Assembly: GCA_016278325.1 (NCBI GenBank)
Contig: JADQCB010000025.1
Span: forward strand, 1 to 64,000
From: Actibacterium sp.
GTDB taxonomy: Bacteria > Pseudomonadota > Alphaproteobacteria > Rhodobacterales > Rhodobacteraceae
Direction of reading: 5' to 3'
Length of the DNA stretch: 64,000 nucleotides
Positions 1 through 8,032 of this stretch are shown here, one piece after another. Within the stretch, counting starts at the first letter, position 1. Each line of letters opens with the position of its first letter. A program made the position numbers and the translations under genes. The notes under the pieces were generated by a model. That model saw nothing but the letters and a program-made list of their open reading frames with translations, did no database searches and was not told where the DNA came from.

Positions 1-52
1 TCAGACCGAAGCTGTTCAAGAAAAAGCCCTACTACCTTCCGGGATGTGACAC

Positions 53-331
53 CTACCCGAGAATGGAAAAATCGCGCGGAAAATCGGCGCTTTCCTGAAC
101 TTCGCTCTGAACCGCGTCGACCCGCGCGGCCGGCGGCCCGTCGTTCAGGTGGTCGAGCATCCGTTCGACCGATCCGCGCGGCCCCGCGATCATCGCGCGG
201 ACCGAGCCGTCGGGTTCGTTGCGAACCCAGCCCGTGAGGCCAAGCCTGCGCGCATGGTCGCGCGTCCAGGCCCGGAACGAGACACCCTGAACGCGACCCT
301 GGATGCGGGCGATGACGATGAAATCTTGCAT
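53..331 (-). CDS. acyP: acylphosphatase
   Basis: This 92-residue protein hydrolyses carboxyl-phosphate bonds of small acyl phosphates in the cytoplasm. The family signature is visible near the N-terminus (GRVQGVSFRAWTRDHA, containing the phosphate-binding loop and catalytic Arg), followed by LGLTGWVRNEPDGSV, which supplies the catalytic Asn. The length is typical for the family. I start at the ATG giving MQDFIVIAR; an in-frame GTG 18 bases upstream is possible but adds residues outside the fold. It lies 42 bp downstream of ecm on the same strand and is probably co-transcribed with it. Confidence 0.9.
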   Translation of the reverse strand: MQDFIVIARIQGRVQGVSFRAWTRDHARRLGLTGWVRNEPDGSVRAMIAGPRGSVERMLDHLNDGPPAARVDAVQSEVQESADFPRDFSILG

Positions 332-373
332 GACCCCAAGATGGGGCACGCCTGGCCCGGTGGCAAGATGCGC

Positions 374-2341
374 CTACTCGGCCGCCACCGCGCCGGGGGC
401 CACCAGTTCGATGATATCGAGCATGATCCGGTTCAGCTCGAAATCCGCCGGGGTATAGATCCGCGCCACGCCCAATTCCTGCAACCGTTCGGCATCGAGG
501 CGGGGTATGATCCCGCCGACCACGACCGGCACATGGCCCAGCCCGGCCTTGCGCAACCCGCTCATGACCTCTTCGACCAGCGGCAAGTGGCTGCCCGACA
601 GGATCGACAGGCCGATCACATGGGCCTGCCCGGCCTGCGCGGCGGCGACGATCTGGGCCGGCGTCAGGCGGATTCCGTCATATGTGATTTCCATTCCGCA
701 ATCGCGCGCGCGGGTGGCGATCTGTTCGGCACCGTTGGAATGGCCGTCGAGCCCCGGCTTGCCGACGAGGAATTTCAGCCGCCGGCCCAGCCGGTCCGAG
801 GCCGCATCGACAAGGCTGCGGATCTCGTCCAGCCCCTCGGTCCGGTTCGAGGGATTCGCCGAAACCCCGGTCGGGCCGCGATACTGGCCATGCACGCTGC
901 GCACCACGTCGCCCCACTCGCCGGTGGTGACGCCCGCCTTGGCGGCCGCGATCGAGGCGGGCATGATGTTCTCGCCTTGCGCGGCGGCTTTCCGCAGGCG
1001 GGTCAGCGCGGCCTGCACGCTGGCCGCGTCGCGTGCGCTGCGCCAGGCGGCAAGGCGGCGCAGCTGATCCGCCTCGGCGGCGGGGTCCACGGTCATGATC
1101 GCGTCGGGTCCGGTGGTCAGCGGGCCGGGTTCGGCCTCGGTCCAGCGGTTCACGCCGACGACCACGGTTTCGCCGGACTCGATCCGGGCGATCCGCGCGG
1201 CATTGCTGTCGACCAGCCGCGATTTCATGTAGCCGATGGCCGCGACGGCGCCGCCCATCGAATCGATCTGGGCCAGTTCGGCCCGCGCGCCGTCCTTCAG
1301 GGCTTCGACCTTCGCGGTCACCGCCGGGTTGCCGTCGAACAGGTCGTCATATTCCAGCAGGTCGGTCTCATGCGCCAGGATCTGCTGCATCCGCAGCGAC
1401 CATTGCTGATCCCACGGGCGGGGCAGGCCCAGGGCCTCGTTCCAGGCGGGCAGCTGCACCGCCCGCGCGCGCGCATTTTTCGACAGCGTCACGGCCAGCA
1501 TTTCCAGCAGGATCCGATAGACGTTGTTTTCCGGCTGCTGCTCGGTCAGGCCGAGCGAGTTGACCTGCACGCCGTAACGGAAACGGCGGAATTTGGGATC
1601 TTCCACGCCGTATCTTTCTCGGCAGATCTCGTCCCACAGCTCGGCGAAGGCGCGCATCTTGCACATCTCGGTGACGAACCGGATGCCGGCATTCACGAAG
1701 AACGAGATGCGCCCGACCATCGCCGGGAAATCGGCATCCGAGACCTTGCCCTTCAGGTCGTCCAGCACCGCCGTTGCCGTGGCCAGGGCGAAGGCCAGTT
1801 CCTGCTCGGGCGTCGCGCCGGCCTCTTGCAGATGGTAGGAGCACACGTTCATCGGGTTCCACCTGGGAAGATGTGCGCGGGTATAGGCCGCCACATCGGT
1901 GAGCATCCGCAGGCTGGGCGCCGGCGGACAGATATAGGTGCCGCGGCTGAGATATTCCTTGATGATATCGTTCTGCACCGTGCCCGTCAGCCGGGCGATG
2001 TCGGCGCCCTGTTCCTCAGCCACGGCGATATAAAGCGCCAGTAACCAGGGCGCGGTGGCATTGATCGTTATCGAGGTATTCATCTGCTCCAGCGGGATCG
2101 CGTCGAACAGCGCGCGCATGTCGCCCAGATGCGCCACCGGCACCCCGACCTTGCCGACCTCGCCGCGGGCCAGTTCGTGATCGCTGTCATGGCCGGTCTG
2201 GGTGGGCAGGTCGAACGCCACCGACAAGCCGGTTTGTCCCCGGGCCAGGTTGCTGCGATACAGCGCGTTCGAGGCCCGGGCGGTGGAGTGGCCGGCATAG
2301 GTGCGAAACAGCCAGGGGCGATCTTTGGGCGTGTCTGTCAT
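374..2341 (-). CDS. ecm: ethylmalonyl-CoA mutase (B12-dependent)
   Basis: The 655-residue protein converts (2R)-ethylmalonyl-CoA to methylsuccinyl-CoA in the ethylmalonyl-CoA pathway of acetyl-CoA assimilation. The N-terminal two-thirds is an acyl-CoA mutase barrel (DLPTQTGHDSD, SITINATAPW). The C-terminal B12 domain begins near residue 523 and holds the DxHxxG motif (GLDGHSNG, D532/H534), then LSILSGS and VVGGIIP. Ecm rather than methylmalonyl-CoA mutase is inferred from the close MeaA-like sequence and from ccr lying 1.7 kb away, as in Rhodobacter sphaeroides. The start is MTDTPKDRP; an upstream in-frame extension would run through the divergent acyltransferase gene and is rejected. TGCAAA repeats lie about 100 bp upstream. 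Confidence 0.93.
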   Translation of the reverse strand: MTDTPKDRPWLFRTYAGHSTARASNALYRSNLARGQTGLSVAFDLPTQTGHDSDHELARGEVGKVGVPVAHLGDMRALFDAIPLEQMNTSITINATAPWLLALYIAVAEEQGADIARLTGTVQNDIIKEYLSRGTYICPPAPSLRMLTDVAAYTRAHLPRWNPMNVCSYHLQEAGATPEQELAFALATATAVLDDLKGKVSDADFPAMVGRISFFVNAGIRFVTEMCKMRAFAELWDEICRERYGVEDPKFRRFRYGVQVNSLGLTEQQPENNVYRILLEMLAVTLSKNARARAVQLPAWNEALGLPRPWDQQWSLRMQQILAHETDLLEYDDLFDGNPAVTAKVEALKDGARAELAQIDSMGGAVAAIGYMKSRLVDSNAARIARIESGETVVVGVNRWTEAEPGPLTTGPDAIMTVDPAAEADQLRRLAAWRSARDAASVQAALTRLRKAAAQGENIMPASIAAAKAGVTTGEWGDVVRSVHGQYRGPTGVSANPSNRTEGLDEIRSLVDAASDRLGRRLKFLVGKPGLDGHSNGAEQIATRARDCGMEITYDGIRLTPAQIVAAAQAGQAHVIGLSILSGSHLPLVEEVMSGLRKAGLGHVPVVVGGIIPRLDAERLQELGVARIYTPADFELNRIMLDIIELVAPGAVAAE

Positions 2342-2434
2342 GGGGCCTCCGAAACCGTGGGGCAATTTTGTTGCGCCGAAAACTTCGTAAAGGAAACTTT
2401 GTGCCTCTGTCAATTCGCTGCATTGCGGCGCCGG

Positions 2435-2459
2435 TGCAAAACTTGCTGCAAATGCAAAA
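2435..2459. promoter_or_regulatory. triple TGCAAA direct repeat between ecm and the acyltransferase
   Basis: TGCAAA occurs at 2435, 2447 and 2453, so the repeats start 12 and 6 bp apart; read on the minus strand they are TTTGCA. They lie in the 171-bp divergent gap, about 100 bp before ecm and 55 bp before the acyltransferase. TTTGCAAA-type half-sites are known for the ScfR/RamB family of acyl-CoA-responsive regulators, so an operator role is plausible. That link is an inference. Confidence 0.4.
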
Positions 2460-2512
2460 TCGCCCTGCGATTCCGCGATGGACGGGCCGGTGCGATCGGA
2501 TAGGCTGAGCCG

Positions 2513-3913
2513 ATGTTTCGTACCGTTGAAATGCCGCTCTGGGCGCTGATCCTGCTTTTGCTGTTCGCCGGCGTCACCTTTGCCTCGCATTTCCTGTTCC
2601 CGTCGGTGCGGTGGTTCTTCCGCCGCCGGATGGAGCGTGTTGTCGCCCGGTTGAACCAGCGGCTGGAGCGCCCGATCCAGCCCTTCAAGCTGGCCCGGCG
2701 GCACGACACGATCCAGCGGCTGATCTATGATCCGGCGGTGGCCGAGGCGATCGCCGAGCATGCCCATGCCGAGGGCATCCCCGAAGAGGTCGCGTTTCAG
2801 AAGGCGCGCCGCTATGCCCGGGAAATCGTTCCCGGCTTCAGCGCGACCGCCTATTTCGGCATTGCCATCCGGGCCGCACGGTGGTTCAGCAACCGCCTGT
2901 ACCGGGTGCGGCTTGTCGATCACCGCACCGCGCATATCGACGCCGACGCGACGGTGATCTTCGTTATGAATCACCGTTCGAACATGGATTATGTGCTGGT
3001 GACCTATCTGGTCGCCGACCGCTCGGCCCTGTCCTATGCGGTGGGCGAATGGGCGCGGGTCTGGCCGCTTCAGGGGCTGATCCGGGCGATGGGCGGCTAT
3101 TTCATCCGGCGCCGGTTTCTGACCCCGCTGTATCGTCGCGTGCTCGAACGCTATGTGCAGATCGCGACCAGGGGCCGGGTGACACAGGCGATCTTTCCCG
3201 AGGGCCGGCTCAGCCTGACGGGGGCGGTGGGGCCGGCCAAGCGCGGCTTGCTCAGTTACATCGTCTCGGATTTCGACCCGGCCGGCGGGCCGGACGTGGT
3301 CTTCGTGCCGGTGGCACTGAACTATGACCGGGTGCTGGAGGACCGCGTGCTGATGGAGGCCGCGGCATCGGGCGGGCGCAGGTTCCGCCTGCGCATCATG
3401 CCGATGGTCGGCTTCGTGCTGCGCCAGCTGTGGTTCCGCCTGGCCGGCCGGTTTCAGGGCTTCGGCTATGCTGCGGTCAGCTTCGCGCATCCGCTGTCGT
3501 TGCGCCGGTTCCATGCGGATCATCCGGATCACGAGGCCGAGGCCCTGGCCAATGAACTGATGGGCCGGATCCGTGCGGCGATGCCGGTTCTGCCGGTGCC
3601 CATGGTGGCCCATGTCATGCAGGCCGCCGAGGGACCGCTGCGCGCGGACCAGATCGACGCCCGCGTCCGCGCCCTGGGCAGCGCGCTGCGCCATCGCGGG
3701 GCCTGCGTGCATGCGCCGCTCGACAACCTGTCCCATGCCGCGCGCGCCGGGCTGAAACAGCTTGCCGCACGCCGCTTGCTGATCGCGAGCCCCGACGGTT
3801 ACGGCATCGCGCCGGGGGCCGGGGCGATGGTGGGCTTTTATGCCAACTCGATCGCGCATCTCGTCGATATGTCTGCGGCAGGTGCGCCAACGGCGGAATT
3901 CGGGACGACATAA
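2513..3913 (+). CDS. glycerolipid acyltransferase (PlsB/PlsC-type, membrane anchored)
   Basis: This 466-residue protein looks like a glycerol-3-phosphate or lysophosphatidate acyltransferase of the inner membrane. A hydrophobic segment spans residues 8-30. The catalytic HX4D motif is NHRSNMD (H154-D159) and the acceptor-binding block is FPEGR (228-232). The 200 residues after the acyltransferase core match no domain I can name. The gene sits between the divergent ecm and the co-directional ccr and ends 116 bp before ccr. Whether it uses acyl-CoA or acyl-ACP, and glycerol-3-phosphate or a lysolipid, cannot be read from the sequence. Confidence 0.82.
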   Translation: MFRTVEMPLWALILLLLFAGVTFASHFLFPSVRWFFRRRMERVVARLNQRLERPIQPFKLARRHDTIQRLIYDPAVAEAIAEHAHAEGIPEEVAFQKARRYAREIVPGFSATAYFGIAIRAARWFSNRLYRVRLVDHRTAHIDADATVIFVMNHRSNMDYVLVTYLVADRSALSYAVGEWARVWPLQGLIRAMGGYFIRRRFLTPLYRRVLERYVQIATRGRVTQAIFPEGRLSLTGAVGPAKRGLLSYIVSDFDPAGGPDVVFVPVALNYDRVLEDRVLMEAAASGGRRFRLRIMPMVGFVLRQLWFRLAGRFQGFGYAAVSFAHPLSLRRFHADHPDHEAEALANELMGRIRAAMPVLPVPMVAHVMQAAEGPLRADQIDARVRALGSALRHRGACVHAPLDNLSHAARAGLKQLAARRLLIASPDGYGIAPGAGAMVGFYANSIAHLVDMSAAGAPTAEFGTT

Positions 3914-3937
3914 AATTACAATAAGTATCGCCATGAT

Positions 3938-3955
3938 GTTGCAAAGTTGCGCAAC
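3938..3955. promoter_or_regulatory. tandem palindrome GTTGCAAaGTTGCGCAAC upstream of ccr
   Basis: GTTGCAA is followed directly by the perfect 10-bp palindrome GTTGCGCAAC (3946-3955). The pair lies about 75 bp before the ccr start codon. It shares the TTGCAAA core with the repeats before ecm, which would fit one regulator controlling both pathway genes. Only the repeat structure is seen directly. Confidence 0.4.
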
Positions 3956-4029
3956 GGGCTTTACTTCGGGGGGCGCATCCGGCATTGATTCTGCAATGCG
4001 GCAATCGCCAAGAGAGGGAGGACGCCCCG

Positions 4030-5322
4030 ATGGCCCTGGACAGGAAACCCGAAACGCCGGCCCATGACGCGCCCAGGAAGGATCTCTACGAGGTCGGAGA
4101 GATCCCGCCGCTGGGGCATGTGCCCCGGCAGATGTATGCCTGGACGATCCGGCGCGAACGGCATGGCGATCCCGACAAGTCCTTCCAGGTCGAGGTGGTC
4201 GACATCCCGGCCCTGGACAGCCATGACGTGCTGGTCCTGGTGATGGCGGCGGGCGTGAACTACAATGGGGTCTGGGCCGGGCTGGGCATCCCCATCAGCC
4301 CGTTCGACGTGCACAAGGCCGATTATCATATCGCCGGGTCCGACGCGTCCGGGATCGTCTGGGCCGTGGGCGACAAGGTGACGCGCTGGAAGGTGGGCGA
4401 CGAGGTCGTGATCCACTGCAACCAGGACGATGGCGACGACGAGGAATGCAATGGCGGCGACCCGATGTTTTCGCCCAGCCAGCGGATCTGGGGATACGAG
4501 ACGCCGAACGGCTCTTTCGCGCAATTCACCAATGTCCAGTCGCAACAGCTCATGCCGCGGCCCCGGCATCTGACATGGGAGGAATCGGCATGCTACACAC
4601 TGACGCTGGCCACCGCCTACCGGATGCTGTTCGGCCATCACCCGCATGAGTTGAAACCGGGACAGAACGTGCTGGTCTGGGGCGCCTCGGGCGGGCTGGG
4701 ATCCTTCGCGATCCAGCTGATCAACACCGCGGGCGGCAACGCGATCGGTGTCATCAGCGACGAGGACAAGCGCGACTTCGTCATGTCACTGGGCGCGCGG
4801 GGCGTGATCAACCGCAAGGATTTCGATTGCTGGGGCCAGCTGCCGACGGTGAACACCCCCGAATACAAGACCTGGTTTGCCGAAGTGCGGAAGTTCGGCA
4901 AGGCGATCTGGGATATCACCGGAAAGGGTGTCAACGTGGACATGGTCTTCGAGCACCCGGGCGAGGCGACCTTTCCGGTCTCGACCTTCGTGGTCAAGAA
5001 GGGCGGCATGGTGGTGATCTGCGCCGGCACGACTGGGTATAACCTGACGATGGATGCGCGCTATGTCTGGATGCACCAGAAGCGTATCCAGGGCAGCCAT
5101 TTCGCGCATCTCAAACAGGCCGCGGCGGCCAACAAGCTGATGGTGGAGCGCCGGATCGACCCGTGCATGTCCGAGGTCTTTCCCTGGGAAGATATCCCGG
5201 CCGCGCATCTCAAGATGCTGCGCAATCAGCACAAGCCGGGCAACATGGCGGTGCTGGTCCAGGCCCCGCGCACCGGCCTGCGCACGCTTGCCGACACGAT
5301 CGAGGCCGGGCAGGGCGAATGA
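4030..5322 (+). CDS. ccr: crotonyl-CoA carboxylase/reductase
   Basis: The enzyme reductively carboxylates crotonyl-CoA with NADPH and CO2 to ethylmalonyl-CoA, the defining step of the ethylmalonyl-CoA pathway. The 430-residue length equals that of the R. sphaeroides enzyme. It is a medium-chain dehydrogenase/reductase: the catalytic fold appears as GVNYNGVWAGLG and HCNQDDGDD, and the nucleotide-binding loop as VLVWGASGGLGSFAIQL. The chosen ATG has an AGGGAGGA ribosome-binding site about 8 bases upstream; the in-frame start 45 bases earlier has none. Together with ecm it assigns the locus to acetyl-CoA assimilation. Confidence 0.96.
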   Translation: MALDRKPETPAHDAPRKDLYEVGEIPPLGHVPRQMYAWTIRRERHGDPDKSFQVEVVDIPALDSHDVLVLVMAAGVNYNGVWAGLGIPISPFDVHKADYHIAGSDASGIVWAVGDKVTRWKVGDEVVIHCNQDDGDDEECNGGDPMFSPSQRIWGYETPNGSFAQFTNVQSQQLMPRPRHLTWEESACYTLTLATAYRMLFGHHPHELKPGQNVLVWGASGGLGSFAIQLINTAGGNAIGVISDEDKRDFVMSLGARGVINRKDFDCWGQLPTVNTPEYKTWFAEVRKFGKAIWDITGKGVNVDMVFEHPGEATFPVSTFVVKKGGMVVICAGTTGYNLTMDARYVWMHQKRIQGSHFAHLKQAAAANKLMVERRIDPCMSEVFPWEDIPAAHLKMLRNQHKPGNMAVLVQAPRTGLRTLADTIEAGQGE

Positions 5323-5426
5323 CCGCGTTGCGCCACATGCCCCGCGGGCGCGGCGCAGCCCGCAATCGGCCCGGGATGCCTGGCGTTGTGTCGCCAATGC
5401 GAACAGCTTGTGTCCTTTTCGACAGA

Positions 5427-5480
5427 TAACAGGGCGGCGAATACCCTGTTACGGTTGCATGACGGCAAGAATTGCAACCG
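5427..5480 (+). promoter_or_regulatory. two contiguous hairpins forming the leader of the 62-residue gene
   Basis: TAACAGGG (5427-5434) pairs with CCCTGTTA (5444-5451), and the next base begins CGGTTGCA (5452-5459), which pairs with TGCAACCG (5473-5480). Both stems are perfect over 8 bp, with loops of 9 and 13 nt. The second stem ends 13 bases before the ATG at 5494, just ahead of its GGGGGAG ribosome-binding site. This could be a structured 5' untranslated region or a pair of DNA operators. Confidence 0.45.
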
Positions 5481-5493
5481 ATCTGGGGGAGTC

Positions 5494-5682
5494 ATGGGCC
5501 ATGACTGGATCATCGACGTCCTGACCGACATGAAGACCTATGCCCAGGCGAACGGCATGGACCGCCTGGCAAGGAAGGTGGACGAAACCCTGGCCGTCGC
5601 GCGCGAGGAACTGGCGCAGGCGGGCAATGGCGGGTCCGGGGGTGGTCCCGGTGCCATGGGCAGTGGATCGCGGCCGCATTGA
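5494..5682 (+). CDS. small conserved-looking hypothetical protein
   Basis: A 62-residue acidic protein starting MGHDWIIDVLTDMKTYAQAN. The first 45 residues look like two amphipathic helices (MDRLARKVDETLAVAREEL), followed by a Gly/Ser-rich tail (GGSGGGPGAMGSGS) that is probably disordered. A GGGGGAG ribosome-binding site fixes this ATG over earlier in-frame starts. It follows ccr by 171 bp and precedes the helicase by 54 bp. I recall similar small proteins from other Rhodobacteraceae but know no function; it has no signal peptide or membrane segment. Confidence 0.7.
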   Translation: MGHDWIIDVLTDMKTYAQANGMDRLARKVDETLAVAREELAQAGNGGSGGGPGAMGSGSRPH

Positions 5683-5736
5683 GGGCATCCTTCATTGCCG
5701 CTGGTCCCCGGCCCAAGGCCGCTTTATGATTGCGCC

Positions 5737-7266
5737 ATGACACTGCCGGCGCTGCAATTTTCCGACGATCAGGCCGAGGCGTTCGACCGCGTGAGCGAAA
5801 TGTTGCGCGGTGTCGGCGTCGATCTTGACGAGGGCACCCTGACCCCGCGAACCGAGGCGCAGGGCCGCCGGGTTCTGGCGCTGGTCGGCAAGGCCGGCTC
5901 GGGCAAGACAATGCTTCTGGCCAGGCTTCACGAAGCGTTGGTCGCGGCGGGTGTCGAAACCGTCTCGGGCGATTACGAGGGGCGCCGCCGCAAGGATCGG
6001 CGGACATTGGCGATTCTGGCGCCCACCAACAAGGCGGCCAGCGTCCTGCGCCAACGCGGCGTGCCGGCAACCACGATCCATCGCATTCTCTATACCCCGG
6101 TTTACGATCCGGAATACGAAAAGATCGCCGAATGGCTGGCCGGCAACGGCGAACGCCCGGTGGTGGCGGGGCTGGGCGAGGCGGCACTCGACCGGGCGCT
6201 TGCCTTCTACCAGTCGCACAAATCCGTGCCCGGCGCGCTGGCCGCGGCCGGGCTGCGCGGATCGGATTTCATCACCGGCTGGAAACGGCGCGAAGAGCCG
6301 CTGGATATCGGTTTCGTCGATGAAGGCTCGATGCTGGACGAACGCCAGTTCAATGACTTGCAGGAAATATTTTCCACGCTTCTGGTGTTCGGAGACCCGG
6401 CCCAGCTGGCGCCGGTCAACCAGTCGGGCAAGATGGTGTTCGACGATCTGCCGGATGCGCGCAAGCTGGTGCTGCATCGCATCCACCGCCAGGCCGAGGA
6501 TAACCCGATCCTCGACCTGGCCCATGCTCTGGGCGACCCCGCGATCGGCATCGAGGATTTCGAGACCCTGGTCGCGCAGGCCGCCGCGCGCGATCCGCGC
6601 GTGGTCTGGGCCGGGCGGGTCGAGGCCGAGCTGATGGCGCGCTCGCCGGTGCTGGTGTGGCGCAACGCGACGCGGATCCGGCTGATCCAGGCGTTCCGCG
6701 CGGCCTATGGCGCACCGCCGGATTCGCTCTTGACCGGTGAACCGCTGGTCTGCGACGGGATCGAGCTGCCGCTGCGGCATCGCAACAAGCGGCTGGATCT
6801 GGAAGCCCGCGGTCTTATCAAGGGGGCGCAGGCGATCTATCTGGGCCCGGGCAAGCGCGCCGGCTTTTCACGGCTGCATGTGATCGGGGCCGAGGACCCG
6901 CAGGTTTCGGCCGCCTCCATCGTCAAGATCGAGATGCCGGACGCGGAAGAGCCCTTCATCCCCTTCGCCGCCCATATGGGCGCAACCTTTCTGCATGGCG
7001 CGGCGGTAACAATCCACAAGGCCCAGGGCAGCCAGTGGGAGGATGTCCAGCTTTTCGCGCCCGACCTTCACGCCGCGGCGCGCATGGGGCGGGTGGAGGC
7101 CGGGCAGCCGCTGTGGAAACGCCTGGCCTATGTCGCGATCACCCGGGCGGAAAAGCGGCTGTTCTGGGTGGTACGAAACCGGCTGGCGCGCCCGGGCGCA
7201 CCGCTTTCGACCGACGATCTGCGCGCTGCCCCGGCGCAACTGGAATTGACCGGCACACCCGGCTGA
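5737..7266 (+). CDS. RecD-like ATP-dependent DNA helicase (superfamily 1)
   Basis: This 509-residue protein is an SF1B (RecD/Pif1-type) helicase-like ATPase. Walker A is GKAGSGKT (51-58), the Walker B/motif II region is DEGS (195-198), motif III is GDPAQLAPV (from 219), and the C-terminal UvrD-like portion has TIHKAQGSQWEDV and YVAITRAEKRLFWV. It stands alone without recB or recC, so a general role in repair or recombination is inferred from family only. The ATG giving MTLPALQFSDDQ is chosen. Its stop lies 4 bp from the convergent TIGR02186 gene. Confidence 0.85.
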   Translation: MTLPALQFSDDQAEAFDRVSEMLRGVGVDLDEGTLTPRTEAQGRRVLALVGKAGSGKTMLLARLHEALVAAGVETVSGDYEGRRRKDRRTLAILAPTNKAASVLRQRGVPATTIHRILYTPVYDPEYEKIAEWLAGNGERPVVAGLGEAALDRALAFYQSHKSVPGALAAAGLRGSDFITGWKRREEPLDIGFVDEGSMLDERQFNDLQEIFSTLLVFGDPAQLAPVNQSGKMVFDDLPDARKLVLHRIHRQAEDNPILDLAHALGDPAIGIEDFETLVAQAAARDPRVVWAGRVEAELMARSPVLVWRNATRIRLIQAFRAAYGAPPDSLLTGEPLVCDGIELPLRHRNKRLDLEARGLIKGAQAIYLGPGKRAGFSRLHVIGAEDPQVSAASIVKIEMPDAEEPFIPFAAHMGATFLHGAAVTIHKAQGSQWEDVQLFAPDLHAAARMGRVEAGQPLWKRLAYVAITRAEKRLFWVVRNRLARPGAPLSTDDLRAAPAQLELTGTPG

Positions 7267-7270
7267 GGCG

Positions 7271-8032
7271 TCACGCCCGGAAATAGCGGAACACGGCCGA
7301 CGCGCCCCATCCCGCGATCACGGCGATCAACACCGACAGCAGGCCATAGATCAGCGGCTGCCGATGCGCCAGGTTGAAGATCCAGCGTTCCAGCCCGACC
7401 TTGCGCACCGGTATCGTGGTCTGGTGCATGTCGATCACCTGTCCGCCCCGCGTCAGGAATATCCGCGTGACATAGTCGCCCTCGGTCAGGTTGGCCGGCA
7501 GCGCGACGCCGGTCCGGAACAGCGTATCCTCGATCAGCGAAATCGTGTTCGGCTGCATCTGGTAAAGCCCGGCCCGCATGCGGATCCGGATCAGCGCCTG
7601 GATGAAGGCCGGGACGTTCTCGGCGCCATCGGCGACACCGACGGCCCGGATCGCCCGGTCGATCGAGACCTGATGGCGCAGATCCTCGGTCTGGCTGAGG
7701 GCCTGCGAAAGCGGCGCGGTGGTGCTGACCGAATAGAAGCTGGGGGCCCGGTCCACCTCGACCGATTCGGTATTGACCCAGATGCCCAGGCGGCGCGCCT
7801 TGCGGCGGACCGTCACCGGAACCGCCGGGCCCTGAACGGTGATGATGACGTCCAGTTTCTCGGCCGGGATCGGCGCCTCGCGCTTCACCGCGCCGAAGAC
7901 CAGGATCTCGGATCCCTGAAAGCTGGTATTGATCGAGATTCGCGTCTGGCTCAGCCCGGCGACGACCGTTTCGGCACGGATCGGCAGGGTCATGCAGAAA
8001 AGCAGAACCAGGGCCAGCCGAAACATCGCCAT
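7271..8032 (-). CDS. TIGR02186-type exported membrane protein
   Basis: A 253-residue protein with an N-terminal signal sequence (FRLALVLLFCMTLPIRAET) and one C-terminal membrane helix (PLIYGLLSVLIAVIAGWGASAVF), leaving a largely periplasmic domain between them. It matches the alphaproteobacterial family known as TIGR02186, whose function is unknown. Its ATG overlaps the stop of the TauE/SafE exporter gene in a TGATG arrangement, so the two are translationally coupled. I infer a periplasmic accessory role for the exporter. Confidence 0.8.
   Translation of the reverse strand: MAMFRLALVLLFCMTLPIRAETVVAGLSQTRISINTSFQGSEILVFGAVKREAPIPAEKLDVIITVQGPAVPVTVRRKARRLGIWVNTESVEVDRAPSFYSVSTTAPLSQALSQTEDLRHQVSIDRAIRAVGVADGAENVPAFIQALIRIRMRAGLYQMQPNTISLIEDTLFRTGVALPANLTEGDYVTRIFLTRGGQVIDMHQTTIPVRKVGLERWIFNLAHRQPLIYGLLSVLIAVIAGWGASAVFRYFRA

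Noticed and set aside
1-98. Possible 3' end of a plus-strand gene (frame with KLFKKKPYYLPGCD)
   Set aside because: Only about 30 codons are visible, it would overlap the end of acyP by 46 bases, and a second frame ends at 49; there is too little to decide.
149-2044. 631-residue plus-strand frame opposite ecm
   Set aside because: It is antisense to the well-supported ecm, has His/Arg/Gln-rich low-complexity composition typical of GC-rich shadow frames, and shows no domain.
2342-3985. Upstream extension of ecm giving a 1203-residue protein
   Set aside because: The extension is antisense to the acyltransferase gene and precedes the conserved MTDTPKDRPW start of the mutase.
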